This document shows positions 53,744 through 63,869 of a DNA stretch of 64,000 nucleotides, one piece after another; positions within the stretch are counted from its first letter, which is position 1, and every line of letters begins with the position of its first letter. The stretch lies in assembly GCF_030317115.1 (NCBI RefSeq), contig NZ_JASZYF010000002.1, forward strand, positions 372,001 through 436,000, in the 5' to 3' direction. The DNA is from Variovorax gracilis (GTDB taxonomy: Bacteria > Pseudomonadota > Gammaproteobacteria > Burkholderiales > Burkholderiaceae_C). The notes under the pieces are model-generated. The model searched no databases. It was not told where the DNA came from and saw nothing but the letters and a program-made list of their open reading frames with translations. A program made the translations under genes and the position numbers.

Positions 53744-56700
53744 GCGCCGCGGCGGTCGTCGACCGGCTCGATTCGCTGAGCCTTTACGCACGCAAGCTGC
53801 TCCTGGGTCCGCACGAGCCGGTCGAATCCCCGATCCGGGCCGAGTTGTTCGGCGCCCAGCGTTTCGAGCAGCACGGCCACAGCCTGGCACGCGCGCAGGT
53901 CGTTCAGCACGGGAGTTCGCGCGGCGATGCCACGCCTTTCTTTCCGCGGGTCGAGACGAACCTCGCATCGTTGCGCAGCGCCTTCGACTACATCGCGCTG
54001 ATCTCGCAGAGCGGGCGTTACGTGACGCCGGCGGCCGAATGGCTGCTCGACAACTTCCATCTCGTCGAGGCGCAACTCCAGCAGATCCGCGAGGGCGTGC
54101 CGCGCAGCTACTACGCGCGCCTGCCCAAGCTGGCAGCACCGCCCCTGGCCGGCCTCCCGCGGGTCTACGGCATCGCGTGGGCCTACGTGGCACACACGGA
54201 CAGCGTGCTGAACAAGGAACTGTTCACCGCCTTCCTCAACGCCTATCAGGATATCGACGAACTCACGCTGGGCGAGCTGTGGGCCTTGCCGACCACGCTG
54301 CGCGTCGTGCTGCTCGAGAACCTGCGCCGCGTTGCGGAAAGCATCGCCGAAAGCAAGGTCGCGCGCGAGGTCGCGCACGCGGTGTGGGACTCGGCCGCGA
54401 GCCTGTCGATGCAAGACCTGGACGTTCTCTACCGCGCCTTGCAAAGCCGCGGCATGCAGGACAGCTACCTCACCCAGCTCTGGCAGCGCCTGCCGGTGGA
54501 GCACGGCGACAGTGCGCCCGCGCTCCTGAAATGGACCGAGCAGCATTGCCCGAACGGACCCGCGCTGATCGCCGACGCACAGACGGCGCAGGCCGCCGCC
54601 AACCTCACGGTCGGCAACATCATCACCACCCTGCGGATGATCGGCCAGGTCGAATGGGCCGACCTGATCGAGCCGGTCAGCCGCTCGCTGCGGGTGCTGC
54701 GGCAATTGCCCAGCTACGGCCGCGAGAGCGAGCTCACGCGCCAGCAGATCACGCATGCGATGGAACAAGTCGCGCGCGCCTTGCGCCAGCCGGAGCGCGA
54801 AATCGCGGAAGCGGTCGTGCGCCTCGCGCTGGAAGCCGCCGGCAACCCGCTCACTCAGGAAAACGACGAGACGCGCTGGTCCCTGGCCGACCGGACGGCC
54901 GGCTACTACCTCTTCGGTGAGGGCCGCAGGGCATTGATCGCAGCGCTGGCGCCCGCTGGCGGCGACCGCGCGGTACCGTTGTCGCTGCGGCGGCTTTCCC
55001 ATCGCAACTGGCGCCTGCCGCTCTACGCACTGACGATCGTCGTCGGCACGGCGCTGATGCTGGCCGCTTCGATCCACGGCCTGGATCGCATTGGCTGGCC
55101 CGATGCGGCCTGGACCTCGGTGGTGGCACTGGTGCTGTTGGCATGGCCGCTTTCCGAATCGGTGATCGCGCTGGTGCACCGCATCGTGGCCGAATCGACC
55201 CGCGTGCGCGCGCTGCCGCGGCTGGACTTCGCGGAGGGCATCCCCGAAGCCCACCGCGTGCTGGTGGTGGTCCCGTCGATGCTCAGTTCGCTGGAGGCCA
55301 ATGCCCAGCTCGCTCATCGTCTGCACCTGCATTGGCTCGCCAACCGCGAGGACCAGGCACAGTTCGCGCTGCTGACCGATTGGACGGATGCCCCGCAAGC
55401 CTCCATGCCGGGCGATGCAGCCCTGCTCGACGATGCGATGCGGCGCATCGCCGCGCTCAACGAAACCTACCCCGCATCGGCGGGTTTGCCGCCGCGCTTC
55501 ACGCTGCTGCACCGTCCGCGGACATGGTCCGACACCGAACAGCGCTGGATGGGCTGGGAGCGCAAGCGCGGCAAGCTCGAAATGCTGTTGCGCCTGCTGG
55601 CCGTCGGCGACGCGGGCGGCTTCGTGCCCGCGGCGCAAGGACAGCACCTCGCCGATCGCATCCCCTATGTGATGACCCTCGACAGCGACACCGGCCTGCC
55701 GCCGGGCACGTTGCGCGATCTGGTCGCGGTCGCGGCGCATCCGCTGAACACACCGCAGATCGATGAAGCCGGGCGACGCGTGGTCGCGGGCTTCGGCATC
55801 TTCCAGCCGCGCATCGTCACGCCCTTTCCGGAACTGGAGGAACGCTCGTTGTTCCACTGGATGTTCGCGGGCCAGTGCGGGCTCGACCCCTACAGCAACA
55901 GCGCGTCCGACCTCTACCAGGACGTCTTCGGCACCGGCTCGTTCACGGGCAAGGGCCTGCTCAATGTGCACGCCGTGCATGCCACGCTCGACCAGCGCAT
56001 GCCCGACGGCGCGGTGCTCAGCCACGATTTGCTGGAAGGTACCGTGGCGCGCTGCGCAGTGGTGAGCGACCTGGTCCTGATCGAGGACCATCCGCACCAC
56101 GCCGGCGTCGCTGCGTCGCGCGTGCATCGCTGGACGCGCGGCGACTGGCAGCTGCTGCCGCTCATGCTGCGCGCCCGGCGCTTCGGCATCGACGCACTGG
56201 GTCTCTGGAAGATGAGCGACAACCTGCGCCGGGCCATGGTGGTGCCGGCATCGACCGCATTGCTCGCCTGGGTCATCTTCACCGATTCGATTCCATTGAC
56301 CTGGGCGCTGGCTGCGGTCGCCACGGCGCTCGCCCTCGGTCCCTTGCTGGGCGCCCTCGCCGGGCTGGTGCCGACGCGGCGCTCGATCGAGCTGCCGCAC
56401 TTCTTCGACGTTGGCGGAACCGAGCTGTTGCGCGCCCTGGCCAGCGCGGCATGGCAATTCGTGCAGTTGGCGGCGCAGACGCGCCTGCTGCTCGATGCAT
56501 CTCTCCGCGCTGCATGGCGACTTGCGGTGAGCCGTCGCCACCTGCTCGAATGGACCACGGCCGCCCAGGCCCAGGCGCAGGCGCGCTACGAGCTGCCCGC
56601 GTTCGTGGGCGGCGGCGGTGCACTGGCCAGCACCGCGTGCCTCGCGCTCGCCATGGCGTCATGGTGGAGCCCGCATCCATGGACGGGCCCGCTGCTATTC

Positions 56701-59700
56701 GGCCTATGGGCACTCGCCCCGATCGCTGCATGGTGGAGCAGCCGCGCGCCGACGGTCACCGATGGCGAACTGACCGCCGAGCGGCGCGGCTACCTTGAAG
56801 CCCTGGCACGCGACACCTGGCACTTCTTCGAGCATGTGGTCGGCCCCGAGGACAACCATCTTCCGCCCGACAATCTCCAGCTCGAACCCGAGCCCACCGT
56901 CGCGCACCGCACGTCGCCGACCAATGTCGGCATGTACCTCCTGGCGTGCTGCTGCGCACGCGAGTTCGGCTGGATCGACACGAAAGGGCTCGCCGCGCGG
57001 CTGGCCGCCACCCTCGACACGATCGACCGCCTCGACAAGCACGAGGGCCATCTCTACAACTGGTACGACACGCGCTCGCTGCGGATGCTGCCGCCGGCCT
57101 ACGTATCGAGCGTCGACAGCGGCAACCTCGCGGGCCATCTGATCGCGGTCGCGCAGGCATGTCGCGCCTTCGCGGCCGTGGACGGCGACCCCGCAGGAAT
57201 GGAAGCGCTGGCGCAGCGCTGCGAGACCTTGTGCGCAGGCATGGATTTCCGCGGGCTGTACGACACCAAGCGCCACCTCTTCCACATCGGACTTCGAGTC
57301 GAGGAGAACGTGCTCGATGCGAGCTACTACGACCTGCTCGCCTCCGAGTCTCGGCTCCTGAGCTTCCTGGCGATCGCCAAGGGCGACGTGCCGCGCCGCC
57401 ACTGGATGGCGCTGGGCCGCCCCTTTCTCTCCGTCGGCGTGAAACCAGGCCTCAAGTCGTGGTCGGGCTCGATGTTCGAGTACCTGATGCCGACGCTCGT
57501 GATGGCCGAGCCGCACGGCGGCTTGCTGCAGGTCGCGAACCTCGCGGCCATCGGCGAGCAGCAGAGCTTCGGTTCAGTGCAGAACCTCCCGTGGGGCATC
57601 TCCGAATCCGCCTACTTCGCACAGGACCATTCGCTCGCCTACCAGTATTCGCCCTTCGGCGTGCCGCGGCTCGCATTGCGGCGCACGCCACCCACCGACC
57701 GCGTGATCGCCCCGTACGCCACGGCGATGGCCGCTGTGCTCCGACCGGCCGATGCCGTGGTCAACCTGACCCTGCTCGAATCGCTCGGCGCGCGCGGCGA
57801 GTTCGGCTTCTTCGACGCGGTCGATTTCACCGTTTCGCGCCAGCCGGCCGGGCAGCCCTACACCGTCGTGCGCAATGTCATGGCGCATCACCACGGCATG
57901 ACGCTGGTGGCCCTGTGCAATGCCGTGCGCAGCGCAGCGCCGCGCCGCTGGTTCGGCAGCGCTCCGCTGGTGGAGGCGCACGCGTCGCTGCTGCACGAGC
58001 GCACGCCGCGCCAGATCATCGGCAGTGCCGATCCGCGCACGCCGCCCGAGCCGGCGACGGGCGAGCCGCCGCCGATCTTCCAGCCCCGCGTGGTCGACCC
58101 GATGGGGCCCGGCTTCCAGCCCACTCACCTGCTCTCGAACGGCAGCTACACCGTGGCGCTGCGCGCCAACGGTGCGGGGGTGAGCCGCTGGCGCTCGTTC
58201 AATGTGAGTCGCTGGCGGGACGACCCGCTGCGCGACGGCTACGGCACCTTCTTCTACGTTCGCGATGCGGACAGTCGCACACTCACCTCGCTGACCGCGC
58301 TGCCCGCCCCAGGCGAACACTGGCGCTACCGGGCGCGCTTCCTCGCCGACCAGGTTCAGTTCGACGCGACGGGCCCGGGTCTGCAGGCGCGCATCACCGT
58401 GCTCATCAGCCCCGAGGACGACACCGAACTGCGAACCGTCACGCTGCACAACAACGGCAACGAAACACGCACGCTGGAACTCGTCTCGTATCTCGAGCCG
58501 GTGCTGTCGAACCCCAAGGCCGACGAGGCGCACCCGGCCTTCGCGAACCTGTTCGTCGAGAGCCGGTGGGACCCGGGCTGGCGCGCGCTGCTGATGACGC
58601 GCAAGCCGCGCCTGCATGGCGATCCGGTCGTCGCGGCGGCGCACTTCGTGGCATCGGTGGATGCGCAGGTACTCTCCATCGACTGCATGACGGACCGCCG
58701 CGCCTTCATCGGACGCAACCGCACGCTCGCCACGCCTTCGCTCGATCCGCAGCCGCTGGCGGCGGACGGCACGCCGATCAACGGCCTCGACCCGATCGCC
58801 TGCCTGCGCGTGCGCCTGTCGATCGCGCCGGGGGCCACCGCGCGCGTGACCTTCGCGACCGCGGCCGACGACGATGTCGAAGCGCTCATGCCCTGCATCG
58901 ACCGCTACCTGCAGCCGATGCACGTGGAGCGGGCGACGCGCATGGCCGCAACACTGGCGCAGGTCCGCCTGCGCGACCTCAGCATCGACCCCGCGAAGAA
59001 CCTCGCGCTGCAGGACCTCACCACCATCCTGACCTACACCACGCCCCGCGCGATGCGCGACCGGGGCCTGATCGACCTGCGGCAGATCTGGCGCTTCGGC
59101 ATCTCGGGCGACAAGCCGATCGTGCTGGTCTATATCCACTCCATGGCGGGCAAGGGACTGGTCGACACACTGCTGCGCGCACAGCCCTGGTGGGGCTTCG
59201 GCGGCGTCGCCTGCGACCTCGTGGTGCTCAATGGCGAACCGCACTCTTACCTGATGCCCCTGCAAAGGGACATCGAGGCGCTGCGCAACCGCGTCGCGCA
59301 GCAGACGCAGAACAGCTTTCCGCGCAACGACGCCGCCGGCTTCTACCTGCTGCGCGACGCCGAAGTGGCGCCTTCGGAGAAGGCCGCGTTGTCGAGCCTC
59401 GCCCGCGTCGTCTTCACTGCCGACGGGCGCGCGCTCGAGTCACAGGTGGCAGCGCTGCGCGAGGCTGCGGTCGGGCCCGCCGACCAGGACATGGGGCCTC
59501 GCGTCGCGCTTTCGACGCTTCCGCCCACCGCGCACATCGATGACGCATGGGTCGCGCCGCACGGTGGATTCGATGCCGAGAGCGGCGAATTCCGGTTCGA
59601 GGTCGACGTGAACCGCCGCACCGCGCGGCCCTGGGTCAACGTGATCGCCAATGCTTCCTTCGGCTTCCAGATCTCCGAATCGGGCACGGGCTACACATGG

Positions 59701-61908
59701 GCGACCAACAGCCGCCTGCACCAGGTGACGCCATGGTCGAACGATCCCGTGCAGGACCCGGCCTTCGAACACTACCTGCTGCAGGACCTCGATTCGCGCG
59801 AACTGTTTCCCCTGACGCCTGCCGGCCGCGGCGTCGTCGCGGCGCGGCACCGCGTGCGCCACGGACAGGGCTACACGGTGTTCGAGTGCCTGCACCACAA
59901 CGTCGTGCTCGAGACCACCTTCTTTGCGGACCGCGACGAACGGATGAAGCTGGTGCACGTGAACATCCGCAACGAGGGCATCGGCTCCCGCCGCATGCGG
60001 GCCGTAGCGATGGTCGAGTGGCAACTCGGCGCAGCACGCGGCGAACGGCGCACCGTCCACACATGGAAGCCCGAGGACCTGGCGGCGGTGTTCGGCCAGC
60101 AGCGGGAATCGAGCGCCGGCTTCGGTGGAAGCACCGGCTTCCTGCAACTCGCGGGACTCAACGGCGCAACGCAATGGACCAGCGATCGCAGCGAGTTCTT
60201 CGCCGGCCGCGGCGCGATCGAATTGCCCGATACCCTCGGCGGGCGCGGCGGCAGCGGCCTCGATGCCTGCGCCGCGATCGCCGGTGAATTCAGCCTCGCT
60301 TCCGGCGCGAGCGCCAGTTTCAGCTTCATGCTGGGACACGCGGACGACCCGGAAGCGGCCATGCAACTGGCAAGGCGCTGGCAACAGCGCGACGGGGCCG
60401 AGGCGCTGACGCAAGCGCGCGCCTTCTGGGACGAGTTGCTGAGCCGATTGCAGGTGAGGACGCCCGACCCGCTTTTCGATGCGCTGGTGAACCGCTGGCT
60501 GATCTACCAGACGCTGGTGTGCCGGCTCTGGTCCAAGGCCGGCTTCTACCAGGCAGGCGGTGCCTTCGGCTTTCGCGACCAGTTGCAGGACGCCCTCGCC
60601 TTTGCGCTGACCGACCCGGCGCGCCTGCGCGAACAGATCCTCGTCAACGCGGCGCGGCAGTTCCCCGAAGGCGACGTGCAGCACTGGTGGCACATGCCCG
60701 GAGGCGCGGGCGTGCGCACGCATTTTTCAGACGACCTGCTGTGGCTGCCTTACGCGGCGGCGCACTATGTCGACGTCACGGCGGACCGGTCGGTGCTCGA
60801 CGAAGTCGTGCCTTTCGTCGAAGGCCCGGAGATTCCGCCCGGCGTGGAAGACGCCTACTACGCGCCTCAGGTCAGCAGCCGCACCGCCACCATCTACGAG
60901 CACAGTGCCCGCACCATCGACCGCAGCCTCGCGACCGGCGCGCATGGCCTCCCGCTGATGGGCACGGGCGACTGGAACGACGGGATGAACCGCGTGGGCC
61001 ACGAGGGCCGCGGCGAATCGGTCTGGCTCGCCTGGTTCCTGTGCAGCGTGGTCGAGCGCTTCGCGCCCTTCGCCGAGGCGCGCGGCGAACACGCGCGGGC
61101 GCGGCGGTGGCTCACGGCGCGACAAGGCTGGATCACCGCCCTGCACGCCGCCGGCTGGGACGGCGCCTGGTTTCGGCGCGCCTTCTTCGACAACGGCGCG
61201 CCTCTGGGCTCGTCGAGCAACGAGGAATGCCGCATCGACCTGATCGCGCAAGCCTGGTCACTGCTTTCGGGCGCGTCCGACGAGAAGCACACGACACAGG
61301 CACTCGCGTCGATGAAGCAGCACTTGCACGACAGGCCCCACGGCCTGATGCGCCTGCTACATCCGCCGCTGGCGCGGTCGGCCAACAACCCCGGCTACAT
61401 CCAGGCCTATCCGCCCGGCGTGCGCGAGAACGGCGGCCAGTATTCGCATGCCGCCGTGTGGGCGCTGATGGCGCAGGCATTGCAAGGCGACACCGAAGCG
61501 GCATGGCAGAGCTTCGAAGGCTTGAGCCCCGCGCATCGCGCGCGCCATCCGGAGCGCGGGCCGCTGTACGAGTTGGAGCCCTACGTGATGGCCGGGGACG
61601 TGTACGGCGCGGCGCCTTATGCGGGGCGCGGCGGATGGAGCTGGTACACGGGCTCGGCAGCCTGGATGCACCGGGCCGCGGTCGAGACGCTGCTGGGACT
61701 GTCGGTTCGCGGGGATCAGCTTTCGCTCACGCCCAGAGTGCCGGACGATTGGCCGGGGTTCGAGATCGTTCTGCGCCTGGCCGGGAAGAGGTTCACGCTG
61801 CAGCACGGCGATCCGCCCGACGCAGCGAAGCCGACGCACCACCTCGCGATCGGCGCATGGATCATCTGGCGCGTGCTTCCGCAAGAGGCCGTGGTGCGGG
61901 TGGGCTAG
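53740..61908 (+). CDS. ndvB: Cyclic beta-1,2-glucan synthase (NdvB/Cgs family)
   Basis: Giant inner-membrane enzyme that starts, elongates, cyclises and trims beta-1,2-glucan for the periplasm. It has 2722 residues, close to ChvB/Cgs (about 2830-2870). Membrane segments lie near 428-446, 450-475, 830-880 and 965-1010. The GT84 domain has TLDSDT (Asp648, Asp650), SHDLLEG (761-767) and HRWTRGDWQ (796-804). A glycoside-hydrolase-like middle follows. The C-terminal GH94 phosphorylase-type domain has GTGDWNDGMNR with catalytic Asp2414. The start is TTG 53740, inferred from the TTGA overlap and from homology beginning at LYARKLLLGP. Confidence 0.93.
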   Translation: MSAAAVVDRLDSLSLYARKLLLGPHEPVESPIRAELFGAQRFEQHGHSLARAQVVQHGSSRGDATPFFPRVETNLASLRSAFDYIALISQSGRYVTPAAEWLLDNFHLVEAQLQQIREGVPRSYYARLPKLAAPPLAGLPRVYGIAWAYVAHTDSVLNKELFTAFLNAYQDIDELTLGELWALPTTLRVVLLENLRRVAESIAESKVAREVAHAVWDSAASLSMQDLDVLYRALQSRGMQDSYLTQLWQRLPVEHGDSAPALLKWTEQHCPNGPALIADAQTAQAAANLTVGNIITTLRMIGQVEWADLIEPVSRSLRVLRQLPSYGRESELTRQQITHAMEQVARALRQPEREIAEAVVRLALEAAGNPLTQENDETRWSLADRTAGYYLFGEGRRALIAALAPAGGDRAVPLSLRRLSHRNWRLPLYALTIVVGTALMLAASIHGLDRIGWPDAAWTSVVALVLLAWPLSESVIALVHRIVAESTRVRALPRLDFAEGIPEAHRVLVVVPSMLSSLEANAQLAHRLHLHWLANREDQAQFALLTDWTDAPQASMPGDAALLDDAMRRIAALNETYPASAGLPPRFTLLHRPRTWSDTEQRWMGWERKRGKLEMLLRLLAVGDAGGFVPAAQGQHLADRIPYVMTLDSDTGLPPGTLRDLVAVAAHPLNTPQIDEAGRRVVAGFGIFQPRIVTPFPELEERSLFHWMFAGQCGLDPYSNSASDLYQDVFGTGSFTGKGLLNVHAVHATLDQRMPDGAVLSHDLLEGTVARCAVVSDLVLIEDHPHHAGVAASRVHRWTRGDWQLLPLMLRARRFGIDALGLWKMSDNLRRAMVVPASTALLAWVIFTDSIPLTWALAAVATALALGPLLGALAGLVPTRRSIELPHFFDVGGTELLRALASAAWQFVQLAAQTRLLLDASLRAAWRLAVSRRHLLEWTTAAQAQAQARYELPAFVGGGGALASTACLALAMASWWSPHPWTGPLLFGLWALAPIAAWWSSRAPTVTDGELTAERRGYLEALARDTWHFFEHVVGPEDNHLPPDNLQLEPEPTVAHRTSPTNVGMYLLACCCAREFGWIDTKGLAARLAATLDTIDRLDKHEGHLYNWYDTRSLRMLPPAYVSSVDSGNLAGHLIAVAQACRAFAAVDGDPAGMEALAQRCETLCAGMDFRGLYDTKRHLFHIGLRVEENVLDASYYDLLASESRLLSFLAIAKGDVPRRHWMALGRPFLSVGVKPGLKSWSGSMFEYLMPTLVMAEPHGGLLQVANLAAIGEQQSFGSVQNLPWGISESAYFAQDHSLAYQYSPFGVPRLALRRTPPTDRVIAPYATAMAAVLRPADAVVNLTLLESLGARGEFGFFDAVDFTVSRQPAGQPYTVVRNVMAHHHGMTLVALCNAVRSAAPRRWFGSAPLVEAHASLLHERTPRQIIGSADPRTPPEPATGEPPPIFQPRVVDPMGPGFQPTHLLSNGSYTVALRANGAGVSRWRSFNVSRWRDDPLRDGYGTFFYVRDADSRTLTSLTALPAPGEHWRYRARFLADQVQFDATGPGLQARITVLISPEDDTELRTVTLHNNGNETRTLELVSYLEPVLSNPKADEAHPAFANLFVESRWDPGWRALLMTRKPRLHGDPVVAAAHFVASVDAQVLSIDCMTDRRAFIGRNRTLATPSLDPQPLAADGTPINGLDPIACLRVRLSIAPGATARVTFATAADDDVEALMPCIDRYLQPMHVERATRMAATLAQVRLRDLSIDPAKNLALQDLTTILTYTTPRAMRDRGLIDLRQIWRFGISGDKPIVLVYIHSMAGKGLVDTLLRAQPWWGFGGVACDLVVLNGEPHSYLMPLQRDIEALRNRVAQQTQNSFPRNDAAGFYLLRDAEVAPSEKAALSSLARVVFTADGRALESQVAALREAAVGPADQDMGPRVALSTLPPTAHIDDAWVAPHGGFDAESGEFRFEVDVNRRTARPWVNVIANASFGFQISESGTGYTWATNSRLHQVTPWSNDPVQDPAFEHYLLQDLDSRELFPLTPAGRGVVAARHRVRHGQGYTVFECLHHNVVLETTFFADRDERMKLVHVNIRNEGIGSRRMRAVAMVEWQLGAARGERRTVHTWKPEDLAAVFGQQRESSAGFGGSTGFLQLAGLNGATQWTSDRSEFFAGRGAIELPDTLGGRGGSGLDACAAIAGEFSLASGASASFSFMLGHADDPEAAMQLARRWQQRDGAEALTQARAFWDELLSRLQVRTPDPLFDALVNRWLIYQTLVCRLWSKAGFYQAGGAFGFRDQLQDALAFALTDPARLREQILVNAARQFPEGDVQHWWHMPGGAGVRTHFSDDLLWLPYAAAHYVDVTADRSVLDEVVPFVEGPEIPPGVEDAYYAPQVSSRTATIYEHSARTIDRSLATGAHGLPLMGTGDWNDGMNRVGHEGRGESVWLAWFLCSVVERFAPFAEARGEHARARRWLTARQGWITALHAAGWDGAWFRRAFFDNGAPLGSSSNEECRIDLIAQAWSLLSGASDEKHTTQALASMKQHLHDRPHGLMRLLHPPLARSANNPGYIQAYPPGVRENGGQYSHAAVWALMAQALQGDTEAAWQSFEGLSPAHRARHPERGPLYELEPYVMAGDVYGAAPYAGRGGWSWYTGSAAWMHRAAVETLLGLSVRGDQLSLTPRVPDDWPGFEIVLRLAGKRFTLQHGDPPDAAKPTHHLAIGAWIIWRVLPQEAVVRVG

Positions 61909-61932
61909 CTTGCTCGCCCGCAGGCTTGCCCA

Positions 61933-63120
61933 TCACTCCCCCAGCAATTCCCCGATCGGCTGCAGATCCTCGACGTGATCGCAAATGGCCTTCGCGACCA
62001 TCATGATCGGAATGCCCAGGAGCAGTCCCCAGATTCCCCAGAGCCATCCCCAGAAGATCACGCCGACGAACACCGCGACAGGATTCATCCGGCTCGTCCG
62101 GCTCGTGAGGAACGGCACCAGCAGATTGCCCACGAGCGTGTGAATCACCAGCGAGGTGCCTCCGACCAGCAGCGCCATCTGGATGCCGTTGAACTGAAGG
62201 AAAGCGACCAGCCCCGCCGCTGCCATCACGATGACGGACCCGATGTAGGGAATCAGATTGGTGACCGCCGCCAGAATGCCCCACACCGCCGCGTTCTCCA
62301 GCCCGATGGCCCAGAACGCGAGCCCGGTCGCAACGCCCACCAGCGCACTGGTGAGGATCTGCACGAGCAAGTAGCGCTCGATGTGCTTGGTGATGTCGTC
62401 CAGCACATGCACGGTGATCTTCTTCTTCTGCAGGCTGGGGCCGGTGATCTTGACCAGCTTGCGGCGGAAGGTGTCGCCCGACCCCAGCGCGAAGAAGGTG
62501 AGGAAGGCCACCAGCGTGAGTTGCCCCATGGCACCGATCAGTCCGATGGTGCCGCTCCACATGTAGTCGCGCACGTTGAATGAGGGGCGCTCGATGATCA
62601 CGCGCGCTACGCCCTTGCGCGCAGCGACCTTGGCCGAGTTCTCCTCGGCCGCCTGTTCGAGTTGCGCCGCGGCCTTCTGCACGGTGTCGAGCGCGTTCGC
62701 GTCGGTGGCGCGGGTGTTGGATCGCATGGCGACCCGCAGTTTCTGCGCCGCGACCGGCAGCGCATCGAGCAGTTCGGAGGCGCTTCCGGACAGCGAATAG
62801 CCCGTCCACCCGAAAGCGCCGCCGATACCGAGCAGGATGATGGCGGCGCCGACCCAGCGGGAGATCTTCCAGCGTTCGAGCTTGTCGACCACCGGTGCCA
62901 ACGCATAGGTCAGAAGGAGGCTCACCATCAGCGGAATGAACACCGCCGCAGCCCAGTGCAGTGCGAACACGGTGGCCAGGACCGCCAGGACCACCAGCGA
63001 CGCGCTGCGCACGTCCACCGGCATGTGCAGCAGCACGCGATCGGGTTGCTGGGCCTCGACGGTCGCCTCGTCCTTGGGGTCGACCCCTTCATCGGCTTTC
63101 TGATCGGGCTGGGCGCTCAC
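61933..63120 (-). CDS. AI-2E family transporter
   Basis: Inner-membrane protein of 395 residues with about eight hydrophobic segments in the AI-2E/PerM arrangement: paired helices at about 38-75 and 88-108, a soluble region (about 110-190), then the C-terminal bundle with LIPYIGSVIVM and GIWGLLLGIPIMMV. Family members export autoinducer-2 or act as Na+/H+ antiporters; the substrate here cannot be told. The first 35 residues are an acidic cytoplasmic extension. The start overlaps the response-regulator stop (ATGA). Confidence 0.9.
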   Translation of the reverse strand: MSAQPDQKADEGVDPKDEATVEAQQPDRVLLHMPVDVRSASLVVLAVLATVFALHWAAAVFIPLMVSLLLTYALAPVVDKLERWKISRWVGAAIILLGIGGAFGWTGYSLSGSASELLDALPVAAQKLRVAMRSNTRATDANALDTVQKAAAQLEQAAEENSAKVAARKGVARVIIERPSFNVRDYMWSGTIGLIGAMGQLTLVAFLTFFALGSGDTFRRKLVKITGPSLQKKKITVHVLDDITKHIERYLLVQILTSALVGVATGLAFWAIGLENAAVWGILAAVTNLIPYIGSVIVMAAAGLVAFLQFNGIQMALLVGGTSLVIHTLVGNLLVPFLTSRTSRMNPVAVFVGVIFWGWLWGIWGLLLGIPIMMVAKAICDHVEDLQPIGELLGE

Positions 63121-63869
63121 CGTGGCTCCTTGAGCACTTCGCGCACCGTGGACAGCTGCCGGCGCGACACCACGACAGGCTCCGGGATACCGTCGAGCCG
63201 CAGCGCCCAGCCTTCGGCGTCCTCGCCGTCGTCATACTTTTCGAGCGCGCGAATGGCCGCGCGCGCCACCAGCGCATTGCGATGCACCCGCACGAAGCGC
63301 GTCGGATAGCGTTCCTCCAGTTCGGAGAGGGAGCCATCGAAGATATGGCTGCGCGACGCGGTACGCACCGTGAGGTACTTGAACTCGGACTTCAGGTAGA
63401 GCACCTCGGACACCGGCACCCGCTCGGTGCGGCCGCGGTCCTGGATGATGAGGACATCCTGGGGCTCGTCCGGCACCGCGGCCGGCCGCCGATCCTTCAG
63501 GTGGCGCTCCACCTTCTGCAGGGCCTGCTGCAGGCGCTCGGCCCGCACGGGCTTCGTCAGGTAGTCCACGGCCTCCAACTCGAAAGCCGTGACCGCGTGC
63601 GCTGCAAAGGCAGTCACGAACACGACCGCCGGCGCGCCCGGCCGGCTGCGCAGGCTGCGCGCCAGTTCGATGCCGTCGATGCCGGGCATGTGGACGTCCA
63701 GCAGCACGAGGTCGAAGCGTGTGCTCGCCAGATGGTGGAGCGCACCCTCGCCATGCGCCGCCTCCGCGACGACCTCGGCCGCGGGAGCACGGCAGTCGGC
63801 CAGCAGAGCACGCAGACGCGAACGCGCCAGCGCTTCGTCGTCGACGATCAAGGTGCGAAGTGGAGTCAT
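63117..63869 (-). CDS. LytTR-family response regulator (AlgR-like)
   Basis: A 250-residue DNA-binding regulator. The receiver domain has the acidic pair Asp10-Asp11, phospho-acceptor Asp58 (LLDVHMPGIDG), Thr86 and Lys106 (DYLTKPV). The LytTR domain covers about 137-245 (VLYLKSEFKYLTVRT, FVRVHRNALV). It overlaps its histidine kinase upstream and the AI-2E gene downstream by ATGA, so all three are co-expressed. AlgR of Pseudomonas, also near hemC, is the natural comparison, and exopolysaccharide control is plausible but unproven. Confidence 0.93.
   Translation of the reverse strand: MTPLRTLIVDDEALARSRLRALLADCRAPAAEVVAEAAHGEGALHHLASTRFDLVLLDVHMPGIDGIELARSLRSRPGAPAVVFVTAFAAHAVTAFELEAVDYLTKPVRAERLQQALQKVERHLKDRRPAAVPDEPQDVLIIQDRGRTERVPVSEVLYLKSEFKYLTVRTASRSHIFDGSLSELEERYPTRFVRVHRNALVARAAIRALEKYDDGEDAEGWALRLDGIPEPVVVSRRQLSTVREVLKEPR

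Noticed and set aside
53497..56541. A 1014-codon open frame antisense to the start of ndvB
   Set aside because: Composition is typical of an antisense shadow (Gln/Arg/His-rich, no motifs). The + strand carries recognisable GT84 domain motifs.
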